This document shows positions 51,669 through 61,518 of a DNA stretch of 64,000 bases, piece by piece. Source of the stretch: Taudactylus pleione (Eukaryota > Chordata > Amphibia > Anura > Myobatrachidae); the NCBI GenBank assembly GCA_031769625.1, contig JAUIMM010000203.1, forward strand, positions 434,001 through 498,000, written 5' to 3'. The notes beneath the pieces were generated by a model. That model was not told the DNA's origin, searched no databases, and saw only the letters and a list, made by a program, of their open reading frames with translations. Both the position numbers and the translations under genes were made by a program. Numbering within the stretch: position 1 is the first letter of the stretch; each line of letters begins with the position of its first letter.

Positions 51669-51744
51669 AGATATATATATATATACAATAATTACATATA
51701 TAAAAAATAAATAAATAAATAAATAGATAAAATATATATATACA
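51669..51744. repeat. (TA)n / (AAAT)n low-complexity tract in LINE 3' UTR (copy 2)
   Basis: Counterpart of 41486-41560. Confidence 0.8.
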
Positions 51745-51894
51745 CAAAATCAAATATCAACATAAGGATACACAATATTACTCCATATTATGCCTTATAA
51801 CCAAAAGAAAACTTTACCAATCCTAATAATAAACAACTTATCTCCTATGAGAAAAAGTAAGCAAGGATTTTAGAACAACAACTACCTTAACCAC

Positions 51895-51902
51895 TATCTA
51901 TA

Positions 51903-51936
<34 letters not shown>

Positions 51937-51964
51937 TTTTTATATATTATATATGTATATATAC
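51895..51964. repeat. (TA)n / poly-T low-complexity tract in LINE 3' UTR (copy 2)
   Basis: Counterpart of 41711-41782. Length changes here account for much of the size difference between the two elements. Confidence 0.8.
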
Positions 51965-52166
51965 ACAGCAAACCATAAAACAATACAAAAAAACTTTAAC
52001 TACTATCTATCTTATCTAATCCTACCCATCACCAATACACACCACCTCAGGTAGATGTATGTAAAACCTTTTCAACAAAAACCAAAAAATAGAATAAAAA
52101 ATCTACAGGGAGTGAAAGGACAGAAAAGAAACCCAGCTGAACAAGAAGAGACTTTCAACCACCCAC

Positions 52167-55100
52167 TCAAGGGGGTTTCAAACGGCCCCACCACTGTGAC
52201 CATCTGACAGCATCCAGTCTCCCCTTATCCAGATCCATCATCTTTTTCACCTCTTGCATAATCATACCTACCACCACATCACAGGGGAGGACCTTCCTTC
52301 GAATAGATACCTGGCACCGTGCATTCCACGTGTGATACCTAACAGCTAAACTAACTAAAAAAATTGTGGTTAAATTAAAGTCACCGTATCTTCTGACTAC
52401 CCCATAAGCCCACTCAGGGTAACTAAGACCCGAAAGGCACGGGATACCAATGGCCTTTGAAACCTCCTCATAAACCTTTACATTAAAAGGACACTCAAGC
52501 AGGAAGTGGTCCATCGTCTCCTCCACCCCTGGACATTCCTCCCGTGGGCAGCCACGTTCACTGGCACTTCGCCACCTGAGGTTCCCTCCAACATAAAGCC
52601 TCCCATGAAAAGTGAGCCAGGCAATATCTTTGAACTTGGGCGGTAACCTTTGTGAATTTAACAAAACCAATCCAGCCGAAGCGACATTACCTGGACAGTC
52701 CCTCAGTGACAGCGGAACATGAAAGTGGGTGTGCAAAATTCTTCTCTCCAACTCCCTCCTAGAGAAGTTTTTGACTTCACCCACTCCCACGTCATATCGC
52801 TTTATCACCTTCAAGCTCTGGATGACGTAGATCGGGAGGTAACCATGACGAATCCGGAAACTTCTCACTTGGCCTCCATCTATCCAGAATCTGAGGAAGG
52901 GAAACACCCATGGTCTAAATCCCTCTACCCACCGAGGAGGAGTGTCTAAAAACATGCTCCCAATGTTAAGCTTTAAAAAAGCTGTAACAAAAAAGATCAC
53001 TGGGTTTACCATGTTCAAACCCCCATCTTTCCTCGGTCTGTAGGTGATACCCCTCTTCACTATATTGATCCTGTTCTTCCACAACAAGAGGAAGAACAAG
53101 GAATTCAATCTGGACCACAAAGATTGTGGCAAAAAGCACACGTAACTGACATACAAAAAAATCGGGATCAGGTAAGTTTTGCACAAGTCAACCCTTTCCC
53201 TCAAAGACAATTTCCATCTTTTCCAACTCTCTACCTTCTTGGTAGCATCCTCCAGCTTGTTAACCCAATTTAGGGAGGCATAATCTCCATGATCAAATTT
53301 GATACCAAGAATTTTAATCTGATCGTTGACCTGAGGGAAGCTGTCCGGAAGAGGAAAAGGCTCCCCCTCCTCCCCCATCCAGAAAACATCACACTTTTCT
53401 CGGTTTACTCTGGAGCACGAAGCCACAGAGTACTCGCAAATGAGGTGTTCTATGCCACGGGCCTCTGCCTGCGAGGACAGAACCACCGTGACATCATCTG
53501 CGTAAGCCACCACCCTCAATGCAAACTCCGGACTCAGCTGCACCCCCCCTACAGTCCCACACTCTACCCTCCTAACGAAGGGATCGATTGCAAAGACATA
53601 CAGGAGGGGGCTCAGGGGACACCCCTGACGAACACCCGAGCCTACACCAAAGGTAGGGCCCACCCAACCGTTTACCAGTGGAAAGCTTTCAGCCATACGA
53701 TAGATCGTCTGTAACCAATTAACCACCCTCTCTGGAAGACCATACCATCTCAGTAGAGCCCAAAGGTACTCATGATTCACTCGGTCAAAAGCTTTAGACT
53801 GATCCAATGCCAGTAAGTACTTTCCCCACTTCTCAGCCCTGCACCGCTCAATGGCCTCCCGGACACCAAGGACAGCACTAAAAGTGCTACGACCCTTCAC
53901 CGTACAGTGCTGAGAAGGAGAAAGCAACAGCTCAGAAAACTCTGAAAGCCTATTAAACAGTACCTTTGCCAAAATCTTCCTGTCTGTATTGAGAAGGGCT
54001 ATGGGGCGCCAGTTCTCAATACGAGATGAGTCCTTCCCTTTGGACAGCAAAATAAGCGCAGATAACCTCATGGAAGGAGGGAGGACTCCCTCATCCAGGC
54101 TCTCATTAAAAACTTCCACAAGGCGGGGAATCAGGAGGTCAGCAAAGGTCTTATAAAATTCAGATGTTAAACCATCTGGTCCTGGTGATTTCTTGGGGTT
54201 TAAACCCATTATCGCCTTCCTAACTTGATCTGCGGTTATATCACTTGCCAAGGAGTCAAGAGAGGCACCCTGAGAACTCAGACCAGGGGTTCCCCTCAGA
54301 AATTCCTCCATCCTCTCCCTGATGAGTGGCTGCTCAGACAGAAGATCAGAATAGTAGGACACAATAACATCCAGAATGCCTTCCTTGTCAGTACGAAGAA
54401 CACCCTGTCCGTCCACCAGTCCTCTGACATGTTTGGCGTCGACTGACCTCCTACAGCTCTGGTAGGGATCAGGCGAGTGGTACATACCATAATCTCTTTC
54501 CAAAACCAAGGATGCCAATCGGTTATATTGGAACTCTTTCATCTGAGCCTTCACTCGGGAGATTTCCCCATCATCTCCCTCCTCAGAGATCAGGAAATCC
54601 AATTTCCTTCTCAGATTACGGTAGATATTTTGCTTTATCAAGTTTTTCCTAGCTATAAGGCCACGGAAAAATTTGCAGGTTCTCTTTTTAATCACCTCCC
54701 ACCACTCAGACCTACTCCAACCAGCCTCCAGAAGTGTCTCCTGAGATTGAAAGAAGACCCTGAAGGACTGCCTAACTCTCTCTTCTTCCAGGAGTTCAGA
54801 GTTCAAACGCCACAGACCCCGCCCCTTCTGAGGGGTTTCTGAAGCATTCAAAGTTACTGAGAGCAAACCGTGATCGGAAAATTCCACCAACCTCACCCCA
54901 AGGGATGAAGTCTTGGAAGTCTCCTTAACAAAAAACCTATCTATCCTAGACCTACGACTACCACTAAAGTAGGTGAAACCCGTGAGGTCTGGGGAGTGAC
55001 GAATATGCACATCCACCAAACCAGCCTGTCTAACCATGCTAACTAAAAAATTGGAATCATAGCCCAGGGGTCTCCTTGAGCCTCCCCTGTCTTTTGGCCT

Positions 55101-55544
55101 AACAACAGTATTAAAATCACCACCAAAGACGACCTGCTGGGCTGTAAAAAGAAAAGGTTTTATCTCCATAAAGAGACTTTTCCTATCACCTGGTGTCTGT
55201 GGCCCATACACATTAATTAATCTCACATCTTGTCCCTTTATGTTGACATCCAAAATCATACATCTACCTGCTTGCAATTCAATAACCTTGTGCACAGTTA
55301 CCATATCAGAAAAAAGGACTGCCACCCCACCGTATGGCTCGGCCGCAAGAGACCAGTAAGAAGGACCCCTCCTCCACTCCTGCTTCGCCTTGTGGAGGAT
55401 ATCCAATTTACTAATCCTAGTCTCTTGCAAAAATAAAACATCAACATCAATCGTATTGAAAAAATCAAAGGCCATCATACGAGCACATTCGGACAACACG
55501 GAAGCCACATTAATCGTGGCACATCGTATAGGATGAGGATCCAT
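52167..55544 (-). CDS. LINE ORF2 protein: AP-type endonuclease and reverse transcriptase (copy 2)
   Basis: The second copy of the 1125-residue ORF2 protein, with the same ATG context and TGA stop. The endonuclease residues N12, E41, D143, N145, D202 and H225, the reverse transcriptase motifs including YADD at 681-684, and the C-terminal CCHC are all unchanged. Four residue differences from copy 1 were seen. H187L is in the endonuclease, four residues before T191. E439D and E440Q come from two adjacent nucleotide changes just upstream of the reverse transcriptase core. H1121R is near the C-terminus. None hits a known catalytic residue, so this copy also appears competent, although H187L lies close to the endonuclease active-site region. 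Confidence 0.95.
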   Translation of the reverse strand: MDPHPIRCATINVASVLSECARMMAFDFFNTIDVDVLFLQETRISKLDILHKAKQEWRRGPSYWSLAAEPYGGVAVLFSDMVTVHKVIELQAGRCMILDVNIKGQDVRLINVYGPQTPGDRKSLFMEIKPFLFTAQQVVFGGDFNTVVRPKDRGGSRRPLGYDSNFLVSMVRQAGLVDVHIRHSPDLTGFTYFSGSRRSRIDRFFVKETSKTSSLGVRLVEFSDHGLLSVTLNASETPQKGRGLWRLNSELLEEERVRQSFRVFFQSQETLLEAGWSRSEWWEVIKKRTCKFFRGLIARKNLIKQNIYRNLRRKLDFLISEEGDDGEISRVKAQMKEFQYNRLASLVLERDYGMYHSPDPYQSCRRSVDAKHVRGLVDGQGVLRTDKEGILDVIVSYYSDLLSEQPLIRERMEEFLRGTPGLSSQGASLDSLASDITADQVRKAIMGLNPKKSPGPDGLTSEFYKTFADLLIPRLVEVFNESLDEGVLPPSMRLSALILLSKGKDSSRIENWRPIALLNTDRKILAKVLFNRLSEFSELLLSPSQHCTVKGRSTFSAVLGVREAIERCRAEKWGKYLLALDQSKAFDRVNHEYLWALLRWYGLPERVVNWLQTIYRMAESFPLVNGWVGPTFGVGSGVRQGCPLSPLLYVFAIDPFVRRVECGTVGGVQLSPEFALRVVAYADDVTVVLSSQAEARGIEHLICEYSVASCSRVNREKCDVFWMGEEGEPFPLPDSFPQVNDQIKILGIKFDHGDYASLNWVNKLEDATKKVESWKRWKLSLRERVDLCKTYLIPIFLYVSYVCFLPQSLWSRLNSLFFLLLWKNRINIVKRGITYRPRKDGGLNMVNPVIFFVTAFLKLNIGSMFLDTPPRWVEGFRPWVFPFLRFWIDGGQVRSFRIRHGYLPIYVIQSLKVIKRYDVGVGEVKNFSRRELERRILHTHFHVPLSLRDCPGNVASAGLVLLNSQRLPPKFKDIAWLTFHGRLYVGGNLRWRSASERGCPREECPGVEETMDHFLLECPFNVKVYEEVSKAIGIPCLSGLSYPEWAYGVVRRYGDFNLTTIFLVSLAVRYHTWNARCQVSIRRKVLPCDVVVGMIMQEVKKMMDLDKGRLDAVRWSQWWGRLKPP

Positions 55545-55604
55545 GTTTCTAGGTTATGGAATATTACAAGACCTTGCTTACTTTTACATACCAAAAAACA
55601 AGTC
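55545..55604 (-). promoter_or_regulatory. ORF1-ORF2 spacer with start-stop uORF (copy 2)
   Basis: Identical to the spacer in copy 1 as far as I can see, including the ATGTAA start-stop sequence (55584-55589) and three in-frame TAA codons before the ORF2 ATG. Confidence 0.6.
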
Positions 55605-58600
55605 TTAACACTGCACGCCAGCCCCCTGCGGGCCAGCCACACCACCGCTTGTGGCATCCCCACCCCCCTCCCTTCCACCCCCAGAGGGTACACCACCCTC
55701 CTCAGGGATCCCAGGGTCAGGGGCCTTGGCCACAAACTTTATGACCTGGCAGTGTACCCCACCACCAGTGCCACTTGGCCCGACCCCCGAGCTCTGGGAT
55801 GACTCCACATCAGTCTCTTTGACTACCTCCTGCTGAACCGCCACTGTCTCCTCCATTGCCACCACCTCCTCCTTTCTCCTTTCCACCACCCTTCTTTCCA
55901 TCGGGGCCAGAGTTTCCTTATTTACCGCCTCTTCCCCCACCTCCGGGATTGACTCCCTTCTTTTTTTCCCGTCCCGGTGCCTCTCACTTTCTTTAAAAGA
56001 CCTCTTTGTTTTTCTTTTGTTTTTTTTTGACACCAGATAACACTCTCCATCTTTCCTTATGATTTCCTCCTCATCAGAGGAGAAAACATCAAATTTATTT
56101 GATAACACCACTTGTGTTTCTGCATCTTTCTCTTTTATCCCCTTCCCTCCCCGCCTAACCTCCTGAAATGTCTCCTCCATTACCTCCTCCCTACTTTCAA
56201 CATTTACCACCTCATCCTGCTCTATACCCTCTTCTTCTACCTCATTCACCACCTCACTCACCACCACACTACTACCCACCACCTGTTCTAACACCACATT
56301 GTGACTGGCTTTCGGACATCTGCTATAAGGGTGCCCCTCCACCCCACACAAATTGCACCTGACAGTGTGACAATCTCTAGACCAGTGACCCACACCCCCA
56401 CACAAAGAACACTTCACCACAGTGCACTCGGAACTAACGTGACGGTGATCACCACACTTAAAACATGTCCTCGGCTGCCCAGGATAAAAACACTGAACCC
56501 TGTCCCTACCTATATAGGCAGCCGAGGGCACATGCACACACCCCCTTTCAGAATACCTCAACCTAATTCCTACTTCCCACGCCCCTCCCCACACACCCAA
56601 CACATAACCAGCCTTTGTTACCCCCGATTCAAGATCACAAAATCTCTTAAGCCAAAAGGCAATATCCTCTGGAGGTAATGATTCATTTCTGACTAGGATC
56701 GTAGCTTTGACCCTGTCCTGCCTGGTGACCAGGTTAACCACATACTTCTCAAATGGGTCCTTGGATCTGCACGCCTGCCACTTCACCCAGAAAACCTGCA
56801 GACCCTGGTACGATACAAAGCTCAAGTCATACTCCAGGGTCCGCACTGGGTGAATACAGGCGTACAGATCTGCCGCACCGAACCCCAGGCTGAACACCAT
56901 TTTAAGGAAAGCCTCTCTACTTGGGGCTTCCCCTGGAGCAATCCACTTAAATTGAACAAGGTTCCTTCTTTTGCCAACACCTCCAGGCGTAGGTGCAGCA
57001 TATGACACATTATTTGCTCTTTGTCTAGTAACCACACTGGCATAAGACAGAACACCCGGAGCTGATTTAGACTGCCTCTCACCTCTCGAGACCATGTCTT
57101 TTTCTATTGCAGCGGCAGCCACTCTAGCCCTTTCAGGGACTAGCATTTTATCACCATATATAGTTTCAATCACCTTTCTTTGTTCAGCCGAAAGAGTCTC
57201 TTTATTTAGTATCGGCATTCCCTGTGCCAATATTGGACGGCTGACTGATACAGATGACACCCCTGGCACTTCCTCAGGAGCCTTATCCTGATGGGATTCC
57301 CCCTCCATGCCAGCTTCTACCAATACTGCTGCCTGAATCAGCTCAGAATCCATGGCCTCAGTGCAATCAGGGATAGTAGCTGCCAGTTCCCCCACAGGTA
57401 CTGTTGCTCCGCCTATAGGGACCAGGGTAACAATTTGGGCACCCCCACTCCCAATCCCCCCAGTCTCCTTTGCATCATCGCTTACCTTATCAACTGGCTC
57501 CCCCTGCACTCTCCGACCAGCATCCTCGGATGGCTGAGCCTCCACAGCAGCTGAAGACGGAACCTCCTCCTGTTCTGACTTAACCACCTCCATGTCACTC
57601 ATAGAGGTAGATTCCGATTTGATCATCTTTTTTTTTATTTTCTTTAAATATTCCAAGCGGTCCTTAGCATTTCCCAAAGAAACGGACAAAGCTGTAATTT
57701 CCTCCTTAAAAGACCATCTGTCCCAGGTAGCGCTAACATTTCTTTTTCTCTTTTTTTCGCTTAGCTTGTTGCTCAGCTTCCTAATCTCTTTTTGAAGCTG
57801 ATCCATGCTCAAAGCAGCATACACGTCATCTTCTTCATCCGCAGACACTTGGTCCTCCTCCACCGTCTTCTCCCCTTTTGTGGCACCCCCCGCTTCACTG
57901 CCAGTGGGGGCCACCATCTCCCCCTGAGTTGCCTCACTCAGGGGTCCCTCCACTGACAGTTTGGGGAGCACCGCTGGGCTAGGGGTCACCATAACTGCAC
58001 CTCCAGCACTGATCACCAGATTGCTGCTTTCTGTCATCTCCATGTCCTCCGATTCACTGCCAGTGAGGGTCTCCATACCCCCCCGAGTTGCCTCACTCGG
58101 GGGTCCCTCCACTGGCAGTTTGGAGGCAAGACTTGCAGACACTGGTCCCATCTCCTCTGCACCGCTAGCGGGGGCCGCCATTACCCCCCGAGTTGCGTCA
58201 CTCGGGGGTCCCGCCGCCAGCGGTTTGGAGACTGGCACTCTGCTGAACTCCACTGGACCCCCCGCTCTCCGAACTGAAAGTCCAGGGGGGTCCAGGACAC
58301 CTCCTCCGCCAGCCGCCGGGTCCACCAGCACAGCAGCCGCCTTCCGACTCCCTGGCACGTCCGCCGCTGGTACAGGGAGTCCTCCGCTTGCCGCCGCCGT
58401 CCGCTCCATCAGCTCCGGCTGCTTCGGCTGCTCCGTCAGACTCCCCGCACTCCGTCTCCCGGGCAGGCGCGCCAAAGGGACAGGGGGGTCCGGAGCTCCA
58501 GCCGCGCACACTTGCGGCCTCCGCGAACCGGCGGGTGGATCCCCGGCCTCGCGCTGCAGTCCTCCGGCAGGCAGGTTAGGCGGGTCAGGCGGGTCAGGCG

Positions 58601-58661
58601 GGACAGGAGCGACAGAACCCCTGCTTGATCCTCCAGCCCGGGGTCTGCCTCTCTTAGTCAT
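55605..58661 (-). CDS. LINE ORF1 protein, zinc-knuckle nucleic-acid-binding (copy 2)
   Basis: The second copy of the 1018-residue ORF1 protein, starting at the ATG at 58661 in the same CAGCACCATGA context; the in-frame GTG at 58685 is not a convincing start. The three CX2CX4HX4C knuckles, the helical segment, the basic stretch and the three N-terminal repeats are all retained. Compared with copy 1 I see three residue changes: V26D in the Pro-rich N-terminus, V148A inside the first internal repeat, and A261T just after the third repeat. Silent differences also occur, for example near 57530. No frameshift or premature stop separates the copies, consistent with very recent duplication. Confidence 0.9.
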   Translation of the reverse strand: MTKRGRPRAGGSSRGSVAPVPPDPPDPPNLPAGGLQREAGDPPAGSRRPQVCAAGAPDPPVPLARLPGRRSAGSLTEQPKQPELMERTAAASGGLPVPAADVPGSRKAAAVLVDPAAGGGGVLDPPGLSVRRAGGPVEFSRVPVSKPLAAGPPSDATRGVMAAPASGAEEMGPVSASLASKLPVEGPPSEATRGGMETLTGSESEDMEMTESSNLVISAGGAVMVTPSPAVLPKLSVEGPLSEATQGEMVAPTGSEAGGATKGEKTVEEDQVSADEEDDVYAALSMDQLQKEIRKLSNKLSEKKRKRNVSATWDRWSFKEEITALSVSLGNAKDRLEYLKKIKKKMIKSESTSMSDMEVVKSEQEEVPSSAAVEAQPSEDAGRRVQGEPVDKVSDDAKETGGIGSGGAQIVTLVPIGGATVPVGELAATIPDCTEAMDSELIQAAVLVEAGMEGESHQDKAPEEVPGVSSVSVSRPILAQGMPILNKETLSAEQRKVIETIYGDKMLVPERARVAAAAIEKDMVSRGERQSKSAPGVLSYASVVTRQRANNVSYAAPTPGGVGKRRNLVQFKWIAPGEAPSREAFLKMVFSLGFGAADLYACIHPVRTLEYDLSFVSYQGLQVFWVKWQACRSKDPFEKYVVNLVTRQDRVKATILVRNESLPPEDIAFWLKRFCDLESGVTKAGYVLGVWGGAWEVGIRLRYSERGCVHVPSAAYIGRDRVQCFYPGQPRTCFKCGDHRHVSSECTVVKCSLCGGVGHWSRDCHTVRCNLCGVEGHPYSRCPKASHNVVLEQVVGSSVVVSEVVNEVEEEGIEQDEVVNVESREEVMEETFQEVRRGGKGIKEKDAETQVVLSNKFDVFSSDEEEIIRKDGECYLVSKKNKRKTKRSFKESERHRDGKKRRESIPEVGEEAVNKETLAPMERRVVERRKEEVVAMEETVAVQQEVVKETDVESSQSSGVGPSGTGGGVHCQVIKFVAKAPDPGIPEEGGVPSGGGREGGGDATSGGVAGPQGAGVQC

Positions 58662-58830
58662 GGTGCTGAAAGGCAGCAGCACCACAGCAAATCCTCAGCA
58701 CCACAAACAGCAGGATCAGCAGCGATATCTTCCCCAGGAGGAATCAGCCTGCCTGGGGAAGCCCTCTCCCTGTCTCAGCAGCTCACCACCTCCTCCTAGG
58801 ACACTCCTCTCCCAAATGGTATGCTACAGA
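58662..58830 (-). other. LINE 5' UTR (copy 2, 169 nt)
   Basis: The same leader as in copy 1, same length and same 5' terminus, ending at the satellite with GACAGAA. The 14-nt satellite-like segment is at 58680-58693. No promoter motif is evident. Confidence 0.75.
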
Positions 58831-58837
58831 GACAGAA
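58831..58837. repeat. Target-site duplication GACAGAA, right of LINE copy 2
   Basis: Same junction as in copy 1: element CTACAGA followed by satellite GACAGAAGTTGATT. Confidence 0.88.
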
Positions 58838-59751
58838 GTTGATTTTGGTGCTTAATTTTGACACAGAACCCTCCAGAAAGATATTTACCCGTATTAAAAT
58901 TCTGTAAGCCCCGGACCTTAAAAATCGTGCAAAAATTTTTTTCTTCAAAAATCCCCAAATTCTGCTTAAAACTTTCAGTAAACCTTAAAAAAGATTTGCT
59001 GCGGTGACAGAAGTTGATTTTGGTGCTTAATTTTGACACAGAACCCTCCAGAAAGATATTTACCCGTATTAAAATTCTGTAAGCCCCGGACCTTAAAAAT
59101 CGTGCAAAAATTTTTTTCTTCAAAAATCCCCAAATTCTGCTTAAAACTTTCAGTAAACCTTAAAAAAGATTTGCTGAGGTGACAGAAGTTGATTTTGGTG
59201 CTTAATTTTGACACAGAACCCTCCAGAAAGATATTTACCTGTATGAAAAATTCTGTAAGCCCCGGACCTTAAAAATCGGCCAAAAATTTTTTTCTTCAAA
59301 AATCCCCAAATTCTGCTGAAAACTTTCAATAAACCTTAAAAAAAATTTGCTGCGGGGACAGAAGTTGATTTTGGTGCTTAATTTTGACACAGAACCCTCC
59401 AGAAAGATATTTACCCATATGAAAAATTCTGTAAGCCCCGGACCTTAAAAATCGGCCAAAAATTTTTTTCTTCAAAAATCCCCAAATTCTGCTTAAAACT
59501 TTCAGTAAACCTTAAAAAAGATTTGCTGCGGTGACAGAAGTTGATTTTGGTGCTTAATTTTGACACAGAACCCTCCAGAAAGATATTTACCCGTATTAAA
59601 AATTCTGTAAGCCCCGGACCTTAAAAATCGCCAAAAAAATTTTTCTTCAAAAATCCCCAAATTCTGCTTAAAACTTTCATTAAATCTTAAAAAAGATTTG
59701 CTGCGGTGAAAAAAGTTGATTTTGGTGCTTACTTTTGACACAGAACCCTCC

Positions 59752-59824
59752 AGAAAGATATTTACCCGTATGAAAAATTCTGTAAGGGGCTTACAGAATT
59801 TTTCATATGGGTAAATATCTTTCT
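59752..59824. repeat. Inverted repeat (foldback) inside the satellite, 35-bp arms
   Basis: The left arm at 59752-59786 and right arm at 59790-59824 are reverse complements with one mismatch (CCGTATG against CATATGG), separated by GGG. The right arm is the satellite segment AGAAAG...TAAGCCCC turned around. The sequence after it, TTTTCCGGGGCGGACC, is also abnormal before the satellite resumes at GGACCTTAAAAATCAGCC. This is the only orientation switch seen in the array. Confidence 0.9.
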
Positions 59825-61511
59825 TTTCCGGGGCGGACCTTAAAAATCAGCCAAAATTTTTTTTTTTCAAAAATCCCCAAATTCTGCTTAAAACTTTCAG
59901 TAAACCTTAAAAAAGATTTGCTGCGGTGCCAGAAGATGATTTTGGTGCTTAATTTTGACACAGAACCCTCCAGAAAGATATTTACCGATATGAAAAAATT
60001 TGTAAGCCCCGGACCTTAAAAATCGGCCAAAAATTTTTTTCTTAAAAAATCCCCAAATTCTGCTTAAAACTTTCAGTAAACCTTAAAAAAGATTTGCTGC
60101 GGTGACAAAAGTTGATTTTGGTGCTTAATTTTGACACAGAACCCTCCAGAAAGATATTTACCCGTATTAAAAATTCTGTAAGCTCCGGACCTTAAAAATA
60201 AGCCAAATATTTTTTTCTTCAAAAATCCCTAAATTCTGCTTAAAACTTTCAGTAAACCTTAAAAAAGATTTGCTGCGGTGACAAAAGTTGATTTTGGTGC
60301 TTAATTTTGACACAGAACCCTCCAGAAAGATATTTACCGATATGAAAAATGCTGTAAGCCCCGGACATTAAAAATCAGGCAAAAAATTTTTTCTTCAAAA
60401 ATCCCCAAATTCTGCTTAAAACTTTCATTAAATCTTAAAAAAGATTTGCTGCGATGACAAAAGTTGATTTTGGTGCTTAATTTTGACACAGAACCCTCCA
60501 GAAAGATATTTACCCGTATGAAAAATTCTGTAAGCTCCGGACATTAAAAATCGGCCAAAAAATATTTTCTTCAAAAATCCCCAAATTCTGCTGAAAACTT
60601 TCAATAAACCTTAAAAAAAATTTGCTGCGGGGACAGAAGTTGATTTTGGTGCTTAATTTTGACACAGAACCCTCCAGAAAGATATTTACCCGTATGATAA
60701 ATTCTGTAAGAGCCGGACCTTAAAAATCGGGCAAAAATTTTTTTCTTAAAAAATCCCCAAATTCTGCTTAAAACTTTCAGTAAACCTTAAAAAAGATTTG
60801 CTGCGGTGACAAAAGTTGATTTTGGTGCTTAATTTTGACACAGAACCCTCCAGAAAGATATTTACCCATATTAAAAATTCTGTAAGCTCCGGACCTTAAA
60901 AATAAGCCAAATATTTTTTTCTTCAAAAATCCCTAAATTCTGCTTAAAACTTTCAGTAAACCTTAAAAAAGATTTGCTGCGGTGACAAAAGTTGATTTTG
61001 GTGCTTAATTTTGACACAGAACCCTCCAGAAAGATATTTACCGATATGAAAAATGCTGTAAGCCCCGGACATTAAAAATCGGGCAAAAATTTTTTTCTTC
61101 AAAAATCCCCAAATTCTGCTTAAAAGTTTCATTAAATCTTAAAAAAGATTTGCTGCGATGACAAAAGTTGATTTTGGTGCTTAATTTTGACACAGAACCC
61201 TCCAGAAAGATATTTACCCGTATGAAAAATTCTGTAAGCTCCGGACATTAAAAATCGGCCAAAAAATTTTTTCTTCAAAAATCCCCAAATTCTGCTGAAA
61301 ACTTTCAATAAACCTTAAAAAAAATTTGCTGCGGGGACAGAAGTTGATTTTGGTGCTTAATTTTGACACAGAACCCTCCAGAAAGATATTTACCCGTATG
61401 AAAAATTCTGTAAGAGCCGGACCTTAAAAATCGGGCAAAATTTTTTTTCTTCAAAAATCCCCAAATTCTGCTTAAAACTTTCAGTAAACCTTAAAAAAGA
61501 TTTGCTGCGGT

Positions 61512-61518
61512 GACAGAA
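61512..61518. other. Unoccupied (pre-insertion) equivalent of the LINE site
   Basis: The monomer before this point (GAGCC, ATCGGGC, CAGTAAACC, GCGGTGACAGAA) matches the left flank of the LINEs. The monomer after it (CCCGTATTAAAATTCTG, ATCGTGC, GAGGTG, then CCTGTATG) matches the right flank. It has one GACAGAA and no element. Upstream, it shares the rare TTAAAAGTTTCATT with the flanks of both LINEs (about 61125, 41060 and 51244). Confidence 0.8.

Larger units (their letters stand above)
51641..52166 (-). other. LINE 3' UTR (copy 2, 526 nt)
   Basis: The same 3' UTR as copy 1 with small length changes in the low-complexity tracts. The region at 51895-51964 has a longer TA run and an uninterrupted T tract where copy 1 has TTATTATT. 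The AATAAA is at plus 51649-51654, and there is no poly(A) tail. Confidence 0.85.
51641..58830 (-). mobile_element. Tx1/L1-like non-LTR retrotransposon, copy 2 (full length, 7190 bp)
   Basis: Near-identical to the copy at 41457-48648, same strand, same termini, same satellite insertion position, flanked by GACAGAA at 51634-51640 and 58831-58837. By eye I found only about a dozen substitutions plus short length changes in the 3' UTR low-complexity tracts, so divergence is of the order of 0.2 percent. Amino-acid differences seen are V26D, V148A and A261T in ORF1 (numbered from the ATG), and H187L, E439D, E440Q and H1121R in ORF2. None removes a catalytic residue. The shared flanks suggest it arose by segmental duplication rather than a second retrotransposition. 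Confidence 0.93.
39404..59222. repeat. Tandem segmental duplication, unit ~10.18 kb (LINE plus 17 monomers)
   Basis: Positions 39404-49040 correspond to 49588-59222 at an offset of 10182-10184 bp, taking in the left satellite flank, the whole LINE and about two monomers of right flank. Further left the correspondence continues but shifts by one monomer near 39300/49400. Divergence of the satellite part and the LINE part looks similarly small, so they were copied together. The alternative of two independent insertions is discussed in the findings. Confidence 0.8.

Noticed and set aside
41457..58830. Two independent LINE insertions at the same site
   Set aside because: Not excluded, but less likely. 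The two elements and their flanking monomers share rare variants and show similar low divergence, which duplication explains in one step.
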